Source: Sclerodactyla briareus (lineage: Eukaryota; Echinodermata; Holothuroidea; Dendrochirotida; Sclerodactylidae). From it: a DNA stretch of 64,000 nt. Shown in pieces: positions 21,641 through 32,742 of this stretch (its first letter is position 1; every line of letters starts with the position of its first letter). The stretch covers positions 496,001 to 560,000 of the forward strand of contig JAODTK010002110.1 of NCBI GenBank assembly GCA_026419785.1, read 5' to 3'. Made by a program: the position numbers and the translations under genes. The notes beneath the pieces were generated by a model. The model saw only the letters and a list, made by a program, of their open reading frames with translations, was not told the origin of the DNA and did not search any database.

Positions 21641-23580
21641 TCCTACTAATAAAGTTTGGTCTGTATATCCTCAGTGTCCCCCATAAGAATTCCATTTAAT
21701 ACAACCCGCCCCAAGGGATTACTCTCCCCCCCCCCCCACCCCCCCACTCACACCCAAGCTACTGCAGGTGTAAACCACCCGACACCCTTCATTCTTGAAT
21801 AGGTGCCTGGGAGGAAGTAAACAAATGACTGAGTGTTTTTGAACCATTATATGGTCAGTGTCGGGGGGCCCAGAGAGGTTATGACTGCAAAAATTGAACC
21901 GCAAGGTAAAAATGCAGGTTTTACAATAATGAAAGATTCTTCTGTCTGTCACGATAGGAATAGTAGAAGATGAATGGAAATACATGCCTGAGGGGTTGAA
22001 ATGGTAAAAACTCTACTCTGCAACATTTTTGTTTTGATAGCCGGCTATAATAGCGAGTTCAGCATCATGCTGGTCCAGCTAGGTGCCCCAAGACTAACCA
22101 TCTTAGAAAGGTAGCGTACAGTCGCTGGAGCTTGTTGCAGAAAATGTTCTTTTTGACTAAGTGACCTTGATTAACTGGCTGCACGGTTTTTCCTGAGCAA
22201 AAACCGGTCGGTTTCCGATTTGCTATCCGAGTCAAACCGTTTTTTTCAGTTTTGACCGATGTCCGTTCAACAAAGGTAATTGCGCCAAGGGGGACGTACT
22301 TCGCCGTGAACCCCAAACAACGGTCCCCGCCCTAGAGCGAGTGTTAACCTCAGGCGCAATAGACACGCTGTCTCGAGTTCAAAAATATGTATATCCCTTA
22401 GCATTATTTTTTTTAGTACTGATTGTAATTCTAACATAAAAACAATCATACGAAAACATTCAGCATGATCTTGATATTATGTGTTTCCGTGACTTCATCT
22501 CGTTAATGCCATTAGTGATCAATCCACCCGAGCATTTTTTTTATCCCCTCATTTCTTTATGTCCGAGTACAATATTTCAACTGTGTAAATACAGGCCAAT
22601 CTTTTTCATCCAATCAACTGTTCCTTTAATCTTGGACTGAACAAATAATTGCAAATAACCTGCACGGAGCATCATGCCACGTGTCTCTCTCTATTAAACC
22701 ATGCACGTCAGAAAAAAAAACTTCTACGTTCTCCACAAACGTACCTATGTATTAACGCCTGTCCGCCGCAACATGCACAGACAAACAGATGCTTGTACAA
22801 TTACCGGTGAGGCCCAAGCCCCACGTAACTGTGAATTTGATTATTTTTAGCAAGGAAACTGAAGCACGGCACAGTCTACAATCAGCCCTAAAAACCCCCA
22901 GACTGCTCTAAACCTTTATGTATAAAAATTTTCTTTCACCAATTGTTGCCCGTTATTCACATTAATAATTCATTCATAGAATTGTACGCCCACACGAAAA
23001 TACATTGCATTATCGCGGATCCAAGTGGATCAACGATCGCTAATAATTCCATTCTTTAATCACAGAGTCGTTAGAAACCCTAGATTTTAATTGTGTGCGA
23101 TAAAAAGGTTTTGCTGTCGCGGCCTGTACCAAGTCAATAGGGTGGCGACTTGGTATTTGTGTCACGCACTGTACATTATAGTGGGAATGCATTGTCATAA
23201 TGCTAGTGAACAGTGAGTAGGTGATGACCCGTGTTCCAAACAGGGTATGTCTTGAAAACTAGTGCAAACAGCATGAGCGAGTAATCAAAGCAAAAACAGG
23301 CTTGCATGCAGTTTTATTATAGTTCCACGAAGCTGCGAGTTCCGTGCGGCAGGTATATTTGGCAAATATTGAAAGTACACAGCTCGCAAAACACACGTGG
23401 GGCAGTGTTATAATTTTCAAAACAGTTGCGCATGAGCGCGATGTAGGGGCCTACGCGGACGCGGCTTGGATGGGCGAACGAAAAAAACGAAAAATACATT
23501 AATTTGATCTTAGTACTGGTGGTTTGGTAGCTAAGGTTTAGTAATTAATTCCAAAACAGCTTGAATGTTGACACAATAGA
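21641..23580. other. No gene seen; fragment shared with the 6-kb inverted-repeat element
   Basis: No coding motif or RNA gene was found. At 22850-22990 the text 'ggaaactgaagcacggcaca' to 'aaaccttatgtataaaaat' parallels 28395-28530 in the same orientation, showing a dispersed repeat. A C/G run lies near 21727-21746. Confidence 0.45.
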
Positions 23581-23584
23581 AGCT

Positions 23585-24656
23585 GTAAGGAAAGCTACAC
23601 ACTAAATTTAAAGGTTTTCAGACTTCGAACCTCTGGTAACCTTAGAGGACCTCCGACCCCGCGGACCCCAAAACAATAGAGTTCATGTACTATCATGGAG
23701 GAATACACAAACCAAGAATGAGCCTCATCACCCCGCCCTTTACAAAAACAATAGGGTTCCTGTACTCCCTAAGAAAAGATACACCTAATTTCAACCTGAT
23801 CAGACCAACGTTCTGGACTTATCATTGTTACACGGTTTCCAGAATTTGACCTCTGGTGACCTCAGTGACCTGACTGACCCCAAAAACAAGAGGGTTCAGG
23901 TACTCCCCATGAGGAACACACATACAAGTATGAGCTTCATCCCATCCGGGTGGGGTCAAGTTAACGTGTTACAAGCCAAAATTGGGCCAAAAATATCAAT
24001 TTTCTATTTTTGACCAAATCACCCCCCAACCTGAACCAGAAAACAATAGGGTTCCTGTACTCCCCATAGAAAGGCTATACACCCCCTGATTTCAAGATCA
24101 GACCAACCATCTGGACTTATCGGGTTACAAGGATTCAGACTTTGACTACTGGTGACCCAAAACCCTGGACTGACCCCAAAACAATAGGGTTCATGTAAAT
24201 CATGGGGAAAACACACATACCGAAGTATTGAGCTTCATCCATCTCGGGGGGGTCGAGTTATCGTGTTCACAAGCCAAAAATTGGCCAAAAATCGGAAATT
24301 TAACAAATTCTAGATTCGACCAAAATTCCACTCCCGACCCTGAAACCAAAAAACTAATAGGGTTCCTGTACTCCCCATAAGAAAGCTATACACCTAATTC
24401 AACTTGATCAGACCCAACCATTCGGGACTTATCTGTTTAACAGGTTTTCGACTTTGACCGCTGGTGACCTCAGGATGACCTCGACATGCCCAAAAAACAA
24501 TAGGGTTCATGTACTCATCATGGGGAACACACATACCAAAGTATGAGCTGACCTACTCAGACCGATCAATGTTTACGTGTTTACAAGCTGGGCGTCACAC
24601 ACCTACACACACGACGTGACTGCATAGATTCCTATGAACTCGTCAATAAAAAATCA
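23585..24656 (+). repeat. A/B dimeric repeat element, copy 3, with terminal hairpin remnant
   Basis: Starts inside a B half at about 23590 and continues A/B alternation with A near 23670, 23880, 24175 and 24495 and B near 23745, 24040 and 24350. The last A unit switches to 'caagctgggcgtcacacac' and 'gactgcatagattcc', ending near 24655. The left inverted arm of the 6-kb structure begins only about 40 bp downstream. Confidence 0.9.
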
Positions 24657-24693
24657 AGCCACTCTATGCACCCCACACGTTCCCACTCTAGCA

Positions 24694-25700
24694 CCCTCTT
24701 GTGACGGCGACATTGCAAACTGACCCAAAACAGATTTTAAGCTTATGGTCGGTGCTGGATCATAACTTTCCCCTCAGCTTCAAATTAGTTCAATGTGCCC
24801 GGCCTAGCTGTATTATCACTCATCTCGGGCCAATCTCTCAAAACCAGCCAAACCTGTCCCCCACTTCTGAATCTGTGATTTCTCCCAAAGCAAGTCGAGC
24901 ATGAATTCCATCCCAACCATGTCAAATAGATTGAATAATTTTGATTTGGGCATGGTGCAAACATAATAAAAATCCACCACAGCCGAACCACACCATTTTG
25001 GCATAGCCTTGGCTCTAGCCTGCAGTGGGTACTTAACACAACCTATGCATATTGATTGTATTGGAAGGTGAGATCGGGAATGGGAAAAACATTGGGTAAA
25101 TACTCGGGAAAATCGTCACACCTAGCGTGAATAAAGGCTAGCAATAGGAATATTTGAAGATTTTCGTTTTGGACTCGATCAATCATGTCTGCGATCACAC
25201 AGAACTTCATGCAGTGATGTAACGTTAGCCTAAATTTAATACAAGCAGTATAGGATTAAAGCCTAATCTATGTGCATATGGTGCACTGTACATATCTTGC
25301 CATAACATCAGACACTGAGAACTAGAAGCAGCTATTGGTTGTTTACTTGTAGCACATTGGGTACTGAGGATGCGCAGAGCTGTGTGTAGGGCTCCGAGGG
25401 GGGAACTGAGTCGTCATCAGTATACAAAAGCTCTTCTACCGCTACCTCTAGACTTCTGTGTCTCTTGTGTTAGTTTCACAATATTATGAAGGAATGGATA
25501 TTATTGTGATGTGCTATTGATAAAGTGGGCTCCATGGGTGTTGTTTTGTTTGGTGTATGCCAATCTTCCATCGCAAAAAGAGTGCGGGAATTTCCGCATA
25601 TGATCAATATTCTCTGCGGGAATCAGAGAGGATGCGCGAATTTCCCGCGATTCGCGCACCTTAGCGCGGAACCACTGGGTGGTGTTGTGATGTTGATCAT
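24694..25700 (+). repeat. Left arm of a long inverted repeat
   Basis: About 1 kb, homologous in reverse complement to 29600-30659. Matching landmarks (left/right reversed): 'tgtgacggcgacatt'/'tgtgacggcgatcatt'; 'aaccagccaaacctgtccc'/'agccagccaaacctgtccc'; 'gtgcatatggtgcactgta'/'gtgcatatgatgcactgta'; 'agtgcgggaatttccgc'/'agtgcgggaattcccgc'. Identity looks about 75-85% with many indels. No tRNA or gene is seen inside the arm. Confidence 0.88.
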
Positions 25701-25880
25701 CGCCCTATCGCGCGCGTGAGTTGAATGATTCAGAACTAAGAAAAATAGTCTCCATATCGCACTACGGGTTACATTCTAGGAGAGACAAAGGTGACGCTCC
25801 ATTTGTCATTGTTCACTTCAATTTCCAGCAACAAGAGCATATCAAGGGAGGGAAAGAAGCAGGCGACTATTAATTACAAA

Positions 25881-26441
25881 TTAAAACTCGTATTCATCAA
25901 AGTCTGAATAACTTGTAAATGGTTTTAAAACATGACTGAATTGGTCTTTTCGGCACTTCGTATCCTGAACAGGCAATGCAAAGGCAAGGTATTCTCCCAC
26001 CCCGTAAGGCCGCTGATTTAGCGATCTTGCAAGATCTGACCGGCCCAGCTTGTTGAAGTAACGGCATTGATACACTAATCTAGGAGACAATGGGCGCAAC
26101 CACGGATGAAAGTGGGGGGGGGGGGGGTGACTCCGAGGATATAAAATAATCGGGAGCAGGCAAATCAATTCCGGCAAGAGCATTTTTTTTAGCAGAACGC
26201 AGTTACGCGGTGGCACGTTTACAGGGACAGGTTCAAACCGGTATATCATCAAACCGCATGGCCTTGGCATATTCTCGCAGTTCCTCATTGAAATACGTGC
26301 AATACTCACACAATGTCCAGTAGCGTTGCTACTAAGTAGCCAGCCTATTAAGGTTTGCACTAGGGCGCCAGCCGGAATCCACTGCACGTTGTAACTATTA
26401 CATTTCAGAGAAAAATTGCAGGTTTTCTCACGAAGATACAA
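25881..26441 (-). CDS. 186-codon open frame, unknown, inside the inverted-repeat element
   Basis: The longest continuous minus-strand frame outside obvious repeats. It starts MYLREKTCNFSLKCN, has a proline-rich middle over a C run, and ends KPFTSYSDFDEYEF. The last 60 residues look protein-like (hydrophilic, aromatic, acidic end). A neighbouring frame over 26250-26330 reads LCEYCTYFNEELREYAKAM, also plausible coding sequence, so a frameshifted longer gene is possible. I do not recognise a family and see no DDE catalytic pattern. It sits immediately inside the left inverted arm, where a transposon-encoded gene could lie. Chance cannot be excluded. Confidence 0.25.
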   Translation of the reverse strand: MYLREKTCNFSLKCNSYNVQWIPAGALVQTLIGWLLSSNATGHCVSIARISMRNCENMPRPCGLMIYRFEPVPVNVPPRNCVLLKKMLLPELICLLPIILYPRSHPPPPHFHPWLRPLSPRLVYQCRYFNKLGRSDLARSLNQRPYGVGEYLAFALPVQDTKCRKDQFSHVLKPFTSYSDFDEYEF

Positions 26442-27569
26442 ACGTCCAACTATATTGACGTGGAGATTATATTTTAATGGAAGGACTTTTGTGCTTAATT
26501 TAATCTCCTCCCGTTTTTTGGACTTCTTATGGATATGAACAATCGGTGAATGAAAAAAGTTCCGTAACTCAGTTAGTTCTTTGACGCCAGGCTACAAGAG
26601 CCAGGCCCACATATGACGGTTTTGTGGTGCTCCCGCACATGCACACGTGTGACGGGGGGAGTTAATTATGTTACAAGGAACATTCCCCGGATTCTCAACT
26701 GACAGGCCTAAAAGCGCTGATTCGTCAGCGATACAAGGTAGTAGCCAATAGATGGCGAGGATGATGGGAAGTCACAGGAGTAAATAGCAACACTTGCAGG
26801 GGTCGGCACTCGGCATGGCATGGATCGCGTATCAGGTAATTTGACACAATATTATCCATTATTTTTCGGTCGTGCGGGCGGTACAGTACAAAATACATAC
26901 GCAGAATATTAGATGACTTTATGACGAAACGGACAGGTTCTTAATGAAAATGAATTAATTTGTAATTTTTAACATTTTAAAAATGCCAAAGATAGAATGG
27001 CAAAAATGTGGGAAAATGGGGTCAAAATGGATGGAAATTAGAAGGGAAATGAGGGAATGAGATTAATCGCAAGTAACTTTTGGTAACATTTATTCCCTGT
27101 TCGAGTTTAGCGATTATCGCTACAACGGCACAGCACTACTCGCACAACTGTGGGACATGGAGGAAAACACTATTTTGGCAGCCCACCCATTATAACGTGG
27201 CGTTGACATGATTTCGTAGACTAGGAGGTACCACTATGTTCACCATGTGGAATGGGAACCAACTTCACTGTAAAATACGTTAATCTGCAATCTGCAAACA
27301 TTTAAACATCGCAACTAATAAACAGGCATTAGATTATTGAATACAAACACATTCACAAAGATTGAATCATGTTATTTGCAAGGTGTATTCAGATAATCAC
27401 TTTTTCCGGATCTAGGCTATATGTGGTCCCTGTACAAAATCATAGCAAGATCAGTAATCTTAGGCCACTGCTGGCTACGTTGTGTGCATAGTGAAGCCAT
27501 TGAAATCATCATTTTTGTTTTCTCATTTATTCACACAAAATACAATTTTGCCTGGGAAGAACGTTCACT

Positions 27570-27713
27570 ATGGGCCAGAAAAATGTTGCCGTTGGAGGAT
27601 TTGACCCGTCGTCGACAGTCATGTATCGATGGGATAATCAGGAATGGTTTTGCATGGGTGATTACCCCAGGTACCCACTGCCTAATACAGTGTACATTTG
27701 TGTACGGGCATAG
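27570..27713 (+). CDS. Kelch-like coding fragment, uncertain
   Basis: The frame starting at ATG 27570 reads MGQKNVAVGGFDPSSTVMYR, then WDNQEWFCMGDYPRYPLPN, and stops at 27711. 'VAVGGFD...VMYRWDNQEW' matches the kelch-blade pattern of a hydrophobic strand, GG, spaced aromatic and a tryptophan. A different frame is open for 119 codons over the same bases but shows no pattern. Only one blade is visible and no clear splice borders exist, so this could be an isolated exon, a captured gene piece within the inverted-repeat element, or chance. Confidence 0.3.
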   Translation: MGQKNVAVGGFDPSSTVMYRWDNQEWFCMGDYPRYPLPNTVYICVRA

Positions 27714-28559
27714 TTTGCAATGCAGTCAATTGGAGAAAGGGGGTCAGGGAGACAAACTTGGAACAAGAGGGAGGCTGTAACTTCTTCAGCAAATACTCCT
27801 ATTGTTAAAAACGGCATGTGGTCATTTCAGTGGGATGCCTATCTAAGAACTACTTATATTTCATTTTCTGGAATCCCCTCCCCCCCCCCCCCCCCCCACA
27901 TTTTTAAACAAGCGGACATAAGACTGGGTCTTTTAATCTTTTGAACAATGGGTTTTACTGCATGCCCCTCAATAAGGAGCCGAAGAAAAAAGAAGCATGA
28001 GGCAAGTCCGGGCCCAAGTATGAAGAGACTCGCCAACAAAAATTTCAAGAGGCTGCGTGGCTGGCCAACCCTGCCATAAACATGGCTATGATATGACAAG
28101 GAGAGCAAATTACTGTTCTGTAAATTCTGTGAAAGTCATGGGGCATCTGATATGTGTTTTTGGTAGGGTGAGGTCCCATCGCATTGACATCCTCCAGGAA
28201 CACTGGGTAAGCCGTGTCAATTACAGCGGCAAAACAGAGAGAGCGCTCAATCATGAACCTGGTAACTGCCGACACCATTTTCTCTCTTCGGACAACCAAA
28301 AATGCAACACTGGTTGTCCGACGGACAACCAGAAAAAAATCTAAAAATTGAGGCCTGCAGTGCAATTAACCATTAAGCCCTAATGTAACAGTGATTATTT
28401 AAGAAAGGAAACCGAAGCAAGGCACGATCTAAAATTAGTCATAAAAACCACTAAATCAATGCTAAACCTTATGTATGATTGTTTATTAACCAACGTCTGT
28501 TAATCACTTTTTGTTCATTCTAAGATTGTAGCAGGGCTGCAATTTCGTTTTTGTTCGGG

Positions 28560-29240
28560 GGCTACTTTTTGAAAATTTCGGGGGCTCCTCACCTATTCAG
28601 GGGCTACTTTTCAATTTCGGGGGCTACCAATTGAAGGGACCGTAATTACCCAATAATAAACATGAATGTAAAGTTGTCTATATCTCAAGATATGGCCCCT
28701 TCATAGAACGCCTAACTGTTATCTCACTGGCCTTTTTGTCAGACCTCATTGCCTCACAGAGGGCCAAATGTATAGGAATTTCATTCTGAGGTCCCGATCA
28801 GCTAGACCATTAGTTCCTGGCAACAACCAACAAATTCGGTAAATCTTCAACAAGTTACCTTTTTTTTAGTGGGTGGGGGAGGGGGGTGCTGATAGTTTGG
28901 AAGACTCAAAGACCTCCAGACATAGTTTGATATTTATTCAAGTTTTATTTCCCGGAAGGGACAGTATTACCCAATGAATAAACATGATGTATAATAGTCC
29001 CCCTATCTCAAGATATGATCCAATTTATAAGACATTTACTGATTTTTTTTTTTTTTTTACGTCAGGCATTCTTGCAGAATCATTGACCACTCAGAAGTCA
29101 CATGTAATTGAAAATGACATTGTTAGGTTCATTCAGGGAGAACATTAGTATCTAGCAAAAAACATTTTTTCTGTGAATGTTCAACATTTTGTCATTTTTG
29201 CTGGGGAGGGGGGTACAGGGCTAGGGGGTAACGAATATAT
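28560..29240. repeat. 320-bp tandem duplication plus G-rich short repeats
   Basis: 'gaagggaccgtaattaccca' followed by 'tatctcaagatatggcccc' (28634-28700) is repeated as 'gaagggacagtattacccaa' and 'tatctcaagatatgatcc' (28954-29030). Before it, 'cgggggctac' occurs three times (28556-28626). No gene is seen. Confidence 0.7.
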
Positions 29241-29599
29241 ACCTACAATTAAACATATAATTTATATTTCCAATTACTCAACAACTTGCAGAAAGTAAAC
29301 AAACTGCAATAATGACCGCTCGTTTCATTAACACACTACGCGCGTGCTGATTAATTCCCTCCTCATACGAACCGCTGTTCATGAACAGGAACAGCGCCAC
29401 TTGCAATACATTGCAAATTTCCGCTAGATTACACTGTTTTACGTTCATACTGTAGGCTATGAGCCGAACCGCGCGCTTGTGCAGCTCATGCTCCTTTCCC
29501 GCCTAAACTGCTCGCGAAGCCCTCGGCGGACATGCAATCGGCCGTGATTCCCCTCACAAGCGTGATCTTATTGGTCATATGTGGGCGCGCAGCGAGGGG

Positions 29600-30659
29600 C
29601 TAATCGCGACGATCATTGGTCACAGTATGTGGGCCTTGGCAGACGTCGCGCTAAGGTGGCGGATTGCGGATTCGCGCAGTCCTCTCCTGATTCCCGCAGA
29701 TAAATTGATCATAGGCGGGAATTCCCGCACTCTTTTTTGTGATGGAGATTGGCACCTACACCAAACAACACAACACACATGAAGCCCAGTACTTAGTAAT
29801 GGCACATAAAAAATAATATCCATCATTCATAAATTTTTTTTTTTTTTTTTTTTGGAAACTGCACAAGCAAGACCACAGAAGTCTTATGCTTAACGTAGAA
29901 AGCCTTGGTATACATGATTACGACTCATTTTCCTCTGGAGCACTACACAATGGCTATCGCATTACTCAGGTACCCAAGCAACCCAATTTGCGCAAGTACA
30001 ACTCCATATCTGCTTCTAGATCTAAATGTATAATTTCTATTGGCAAGATATGTACATACAGTGCATCATATGCACATGAGATTAGGCCCTATAAGAACTG
30101 TTGTTAGATTAGGCTTAACTTTACTTCCTGCGAAGTTCTGCCTAATCGCCGACATAATTGATCGAGGTCAAGATAGAAATACTTCAAATATTTCTTATGT
30201 TTTGCTAGCTCGACTTCAAGGCTAGGTGTAAGAGTTCCAGAGTAGTTACCCAATGTGTTGTCATCACGATCTCAGCCTTCCGATACCATCATGTGCATAG
30301 TTATACTCTATTTCTAGATTGTGTGAGTACACTGGTAGGCTATCCACTAGGGCACAGTGTGGTTTGGCGGTTGGTGGATGTTACGATCTTGCACCATGGC
30401 CCAGCTAAATCTAAAATTATTCACCTAATTTTTACATATGGTGGGATGCATGCTAGACTGCTTGGGAAGAAGATAACAGATTCAGGGGTGGGGACAGGTT
30501 TGGCTGGCTTTGGGAAATTGGCTCACCGCTCGAGATGAGTGATGGTACAGCTATGGCACATTAAACTAATTTGGAGCTGAGGGGCAAGAGTATGATCCAG
30601 CCTTGACAATAGGGCTTAATTTGTTTGGGTCAGTTGCAAATGATCGCCGTCACAGAGGG
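29600..30659 (-). repeat. Right arm of the long inverted repeat
   Basis: Reverse complement of 24694-25700 (landmarks given for the left arm). The inner end fades near 29600 after 'gcgctaaggtggcgg'; the outer end is 'cgccgtcacagaggg'. A poly-T of about 18 (29837-29854) lies within the arm and has no counterpart on the left. Confidence 0.88.
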
Positions 30660-32034
30660 TTTGTTTTGTAAGAGGGGAGTGGATGGGGTGGGTGGGGGGT
30701 GCATAGGTGGCTGATTTTTTTTGAAGGATGTTAGGGTTGAAGGTCATAGGCCCAATGACTTTTTTTTATCAGACATTACAATGCATTTCTGCTGTTAGTG
30801 GCTTGGTTGTTTATTAATTCTGAGAAAAACAATCATGCATACAGTTGTTCATCAAAGCCGGGCTTGTGTTGGCTGAAACCATGCCGGTGAAAAATATTAA
30901 GCGCAAAATTGCGATGCACTGCATTATGGGCAGATGACAGCCAAAATCAACAAATTCTAGACATCCCCCCCCACTGTTATCAGATCCCCCCCAAATGTTT
31001 CCTTGGAGGGGGGAATTCCCCCCCAAAATATAAATCCTAGCGCCAACACTGGTTGCAGTTCCAGTATGAGACCAAATCGCGGTCGACTTGGTCAGTTAGC
31101 TAGATGCTAAGCAGCATGGCTATAGTTCAGGGCTGTCTAAAACTTGTGTTGGCAGATATAGGCCTACGTACGTATACGAAGCTTGCGTGTATGCGATGTA
31201 TGGTCTCTATCGTACATTGTATGCCGTATGTATCGATTGTACAAGGAACCGGGGGTACTGCTACTGTGTTGTGTTTATGTTTGTGCGGAATGAGACGTAA
31301 AATGAGATCGCTAACTGGGGAATTTCCAGGGAATATTAGCGAAGCAGTAAGTTTTATTTGATACAAATTGAATAAGAATTGCGTGGTCTTCCAAAGTGAT
31401 ATAAAGGTGCTACAAACTAAGACTTTGCAGGTCGATCAAGGACTAACTTTCAGGGGGCGATTTGGGTGTTTCCGCCGCCCCGGAATAACATTTTCATGAT
31501 TTTCGGGGCTCTTATGGCCGTTTCGCGGGCGAAACCGCCCGCCGCCCCCGTGTATTTGCACCTGATTGTAGGTAAACCCAGTGATGGAAAAAATGGAAAT
31601 TCCCGGGAAGGAGAATCATTCCGGGATATAATTACAACGAATATAACCCCCAAAATTGAAAGATTTCCCACCAGGTTGCAAGACTTCCTCCATGGCCAAG
31701 ATTTCTGGAGGAGCGTCCCAAATTCCCAATTTTTTCCACCCATGAGGCTAACGCAAAAATTATAGCAGTATCGCTGATCGCCTGATCGTAAATAATCTCA
31801 AGGTTTTTGTGGGGGGGGGCGTTGAGCACATTTTAGGGGGGTGAGCCACCAAAAGCTCCCCCCCCCATAGAACTGCGCCTGAGAACTGAGTGATACTAGG
31901 CCCACGCCCACTGCTACTGCTTAGCACTGATTTGTACAAATTTACGTCCTCCACAACGACACAGTTGATTACTGCAACGGGGCCTTACGTTGCAAAATTG
32001 ATCTATAACCAAGTCAACAAAAACGCAAAACCCC
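30660..32034. other. No gene seen; short GC-rich and repeat islands
   Basis: Contains C/G runs (30963-31025, 31813-31865) and the R2 repeat at 31583-31745. Overlapping open frames on both strands of 31450-31830 come from that repeat and its low stop density. Confidence 0.45.
31583..31745. repeat. Dispersed repeat family R2, copy 2
   Basis: 'gatggaaaaaatggaaattcc', 'cccccaaaattgaaagattt', 'ccaccaggttgcaagac' and 'caattttttccacccatg' align with 14447-14625 in the same orientation. Confidence 0.8.
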
Positions 32035-32160
32035 AGGTGTGACGTTTAGGCGTTATTGCGCAATTGGGATTCTTCCCCACTTCTCGCATAATGGACTGAA
32101 TTTGAAGGTCAATAACTCCTATAGGAACATCTTATTGAAATGGGGGTTTTTTTAATCTAT
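32035..32160. repeat. Dispersed repeat family R1, 3' fragment
   Basis: 'aggcgttattgcgcaattgg', 'ataatggactgaatttg', 'ggtcaataactcctatagg' and 'attgaaatggggg' match 2780-2890 in the same orientation. Confidence 0.75.
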
Positions 32161-32221
32161 AGATTACAGTTTTCCATTCTCCCTACTATAACCTCGTTGT
32201 AGTCAAGCAGCAGTGTCCTGT

Positions 32222-32742
32222 TTAAGGCGCTTCACAAGGGAGACGACCGACAACGCGATAAAAAGGTGGCAGCGCCGTTCCACCGTCGGTGTGGACGATG
32301 TTTTTGTTTTTATCGCTCAGCGATGTTTTTGTGGCGCGCGCGGGGGGAGATATTTTGTCATTGATGTTGAGCATTTATATGTAATAACTATACCCTGCCT
32401 AAATCACTTACCAATTAGGCCTTATGCTCATCGATAAATCCATTCCCAACCGGGTAATAACCATACGGTTCCTACTCCTATACATCCATGATATACACGT
32501 TTCTAGACGATATGAATGGAGATTCACCTAACCGATCATATGATATTACAGAGCGCGATCATTGGTCACCGAAAATATAGCTCGCGAAACACTCGGACGA
32601 CAAGCGACAAAAAGTCATTGAAATTATTTTCACTCGAAAATATCGCTCGTATCGCCGGTGTGAAGGGCTAACTAATCTATTGTTCAACTTTCCATCGCGT
32701 GTATCGCGTCGGTTCGCGCACCGGTGTGAAAGGGCCTTCAGG
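32222..32742. mobile_element. Putative foldback MITE
   Basis: The left end reads 'taaggcgcttcacaaggg', then 'gaccgacaacgcgat'. The right end reversed reads 'gaaggccctttcacaccggt', then 'gaaccgacgcgatac'. The interior near 32650-32665 carries a second 'cgccggtgtgaagggc'. These imperfect inverted ends, 520 bp apart, suggest a small non-autonomous DNA transposon. No transposase frame is present. Confidence 0.5.

Larger units (their letters stand above)
24694..30659. mobile_element. Putative 6-kb DNA transposon with about 1-kb terminal inverted repeats
   Basis: Two inverted arms (24694-25700 and 29600-30659) flank about 3.9 kb. Both outer ends begin CCCTCT(t)GTGACGGCGA. I see no convincing target-site duplication (flanks CTCTAGCA and TTTGTTTT). 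The interior has a 186-codon minus-strand frame (25881-26441), a kelch-like plus-strand fragment near 27570, a 320-bp tandem duplication (28635-29100) and poly-C/T runs. I recognise no transposase, so it could be non-autonomous, an unknown superfamily, or a simple large inverted duplication. Confidence 0.6.

Noticed and set aside
31450-31829. Overlapping 97-99 codon frames on both strands
   Set aside because: They overlap the R2 dispersed repeat that also occurs at 14447, where different frames are open; no shared reading frame.
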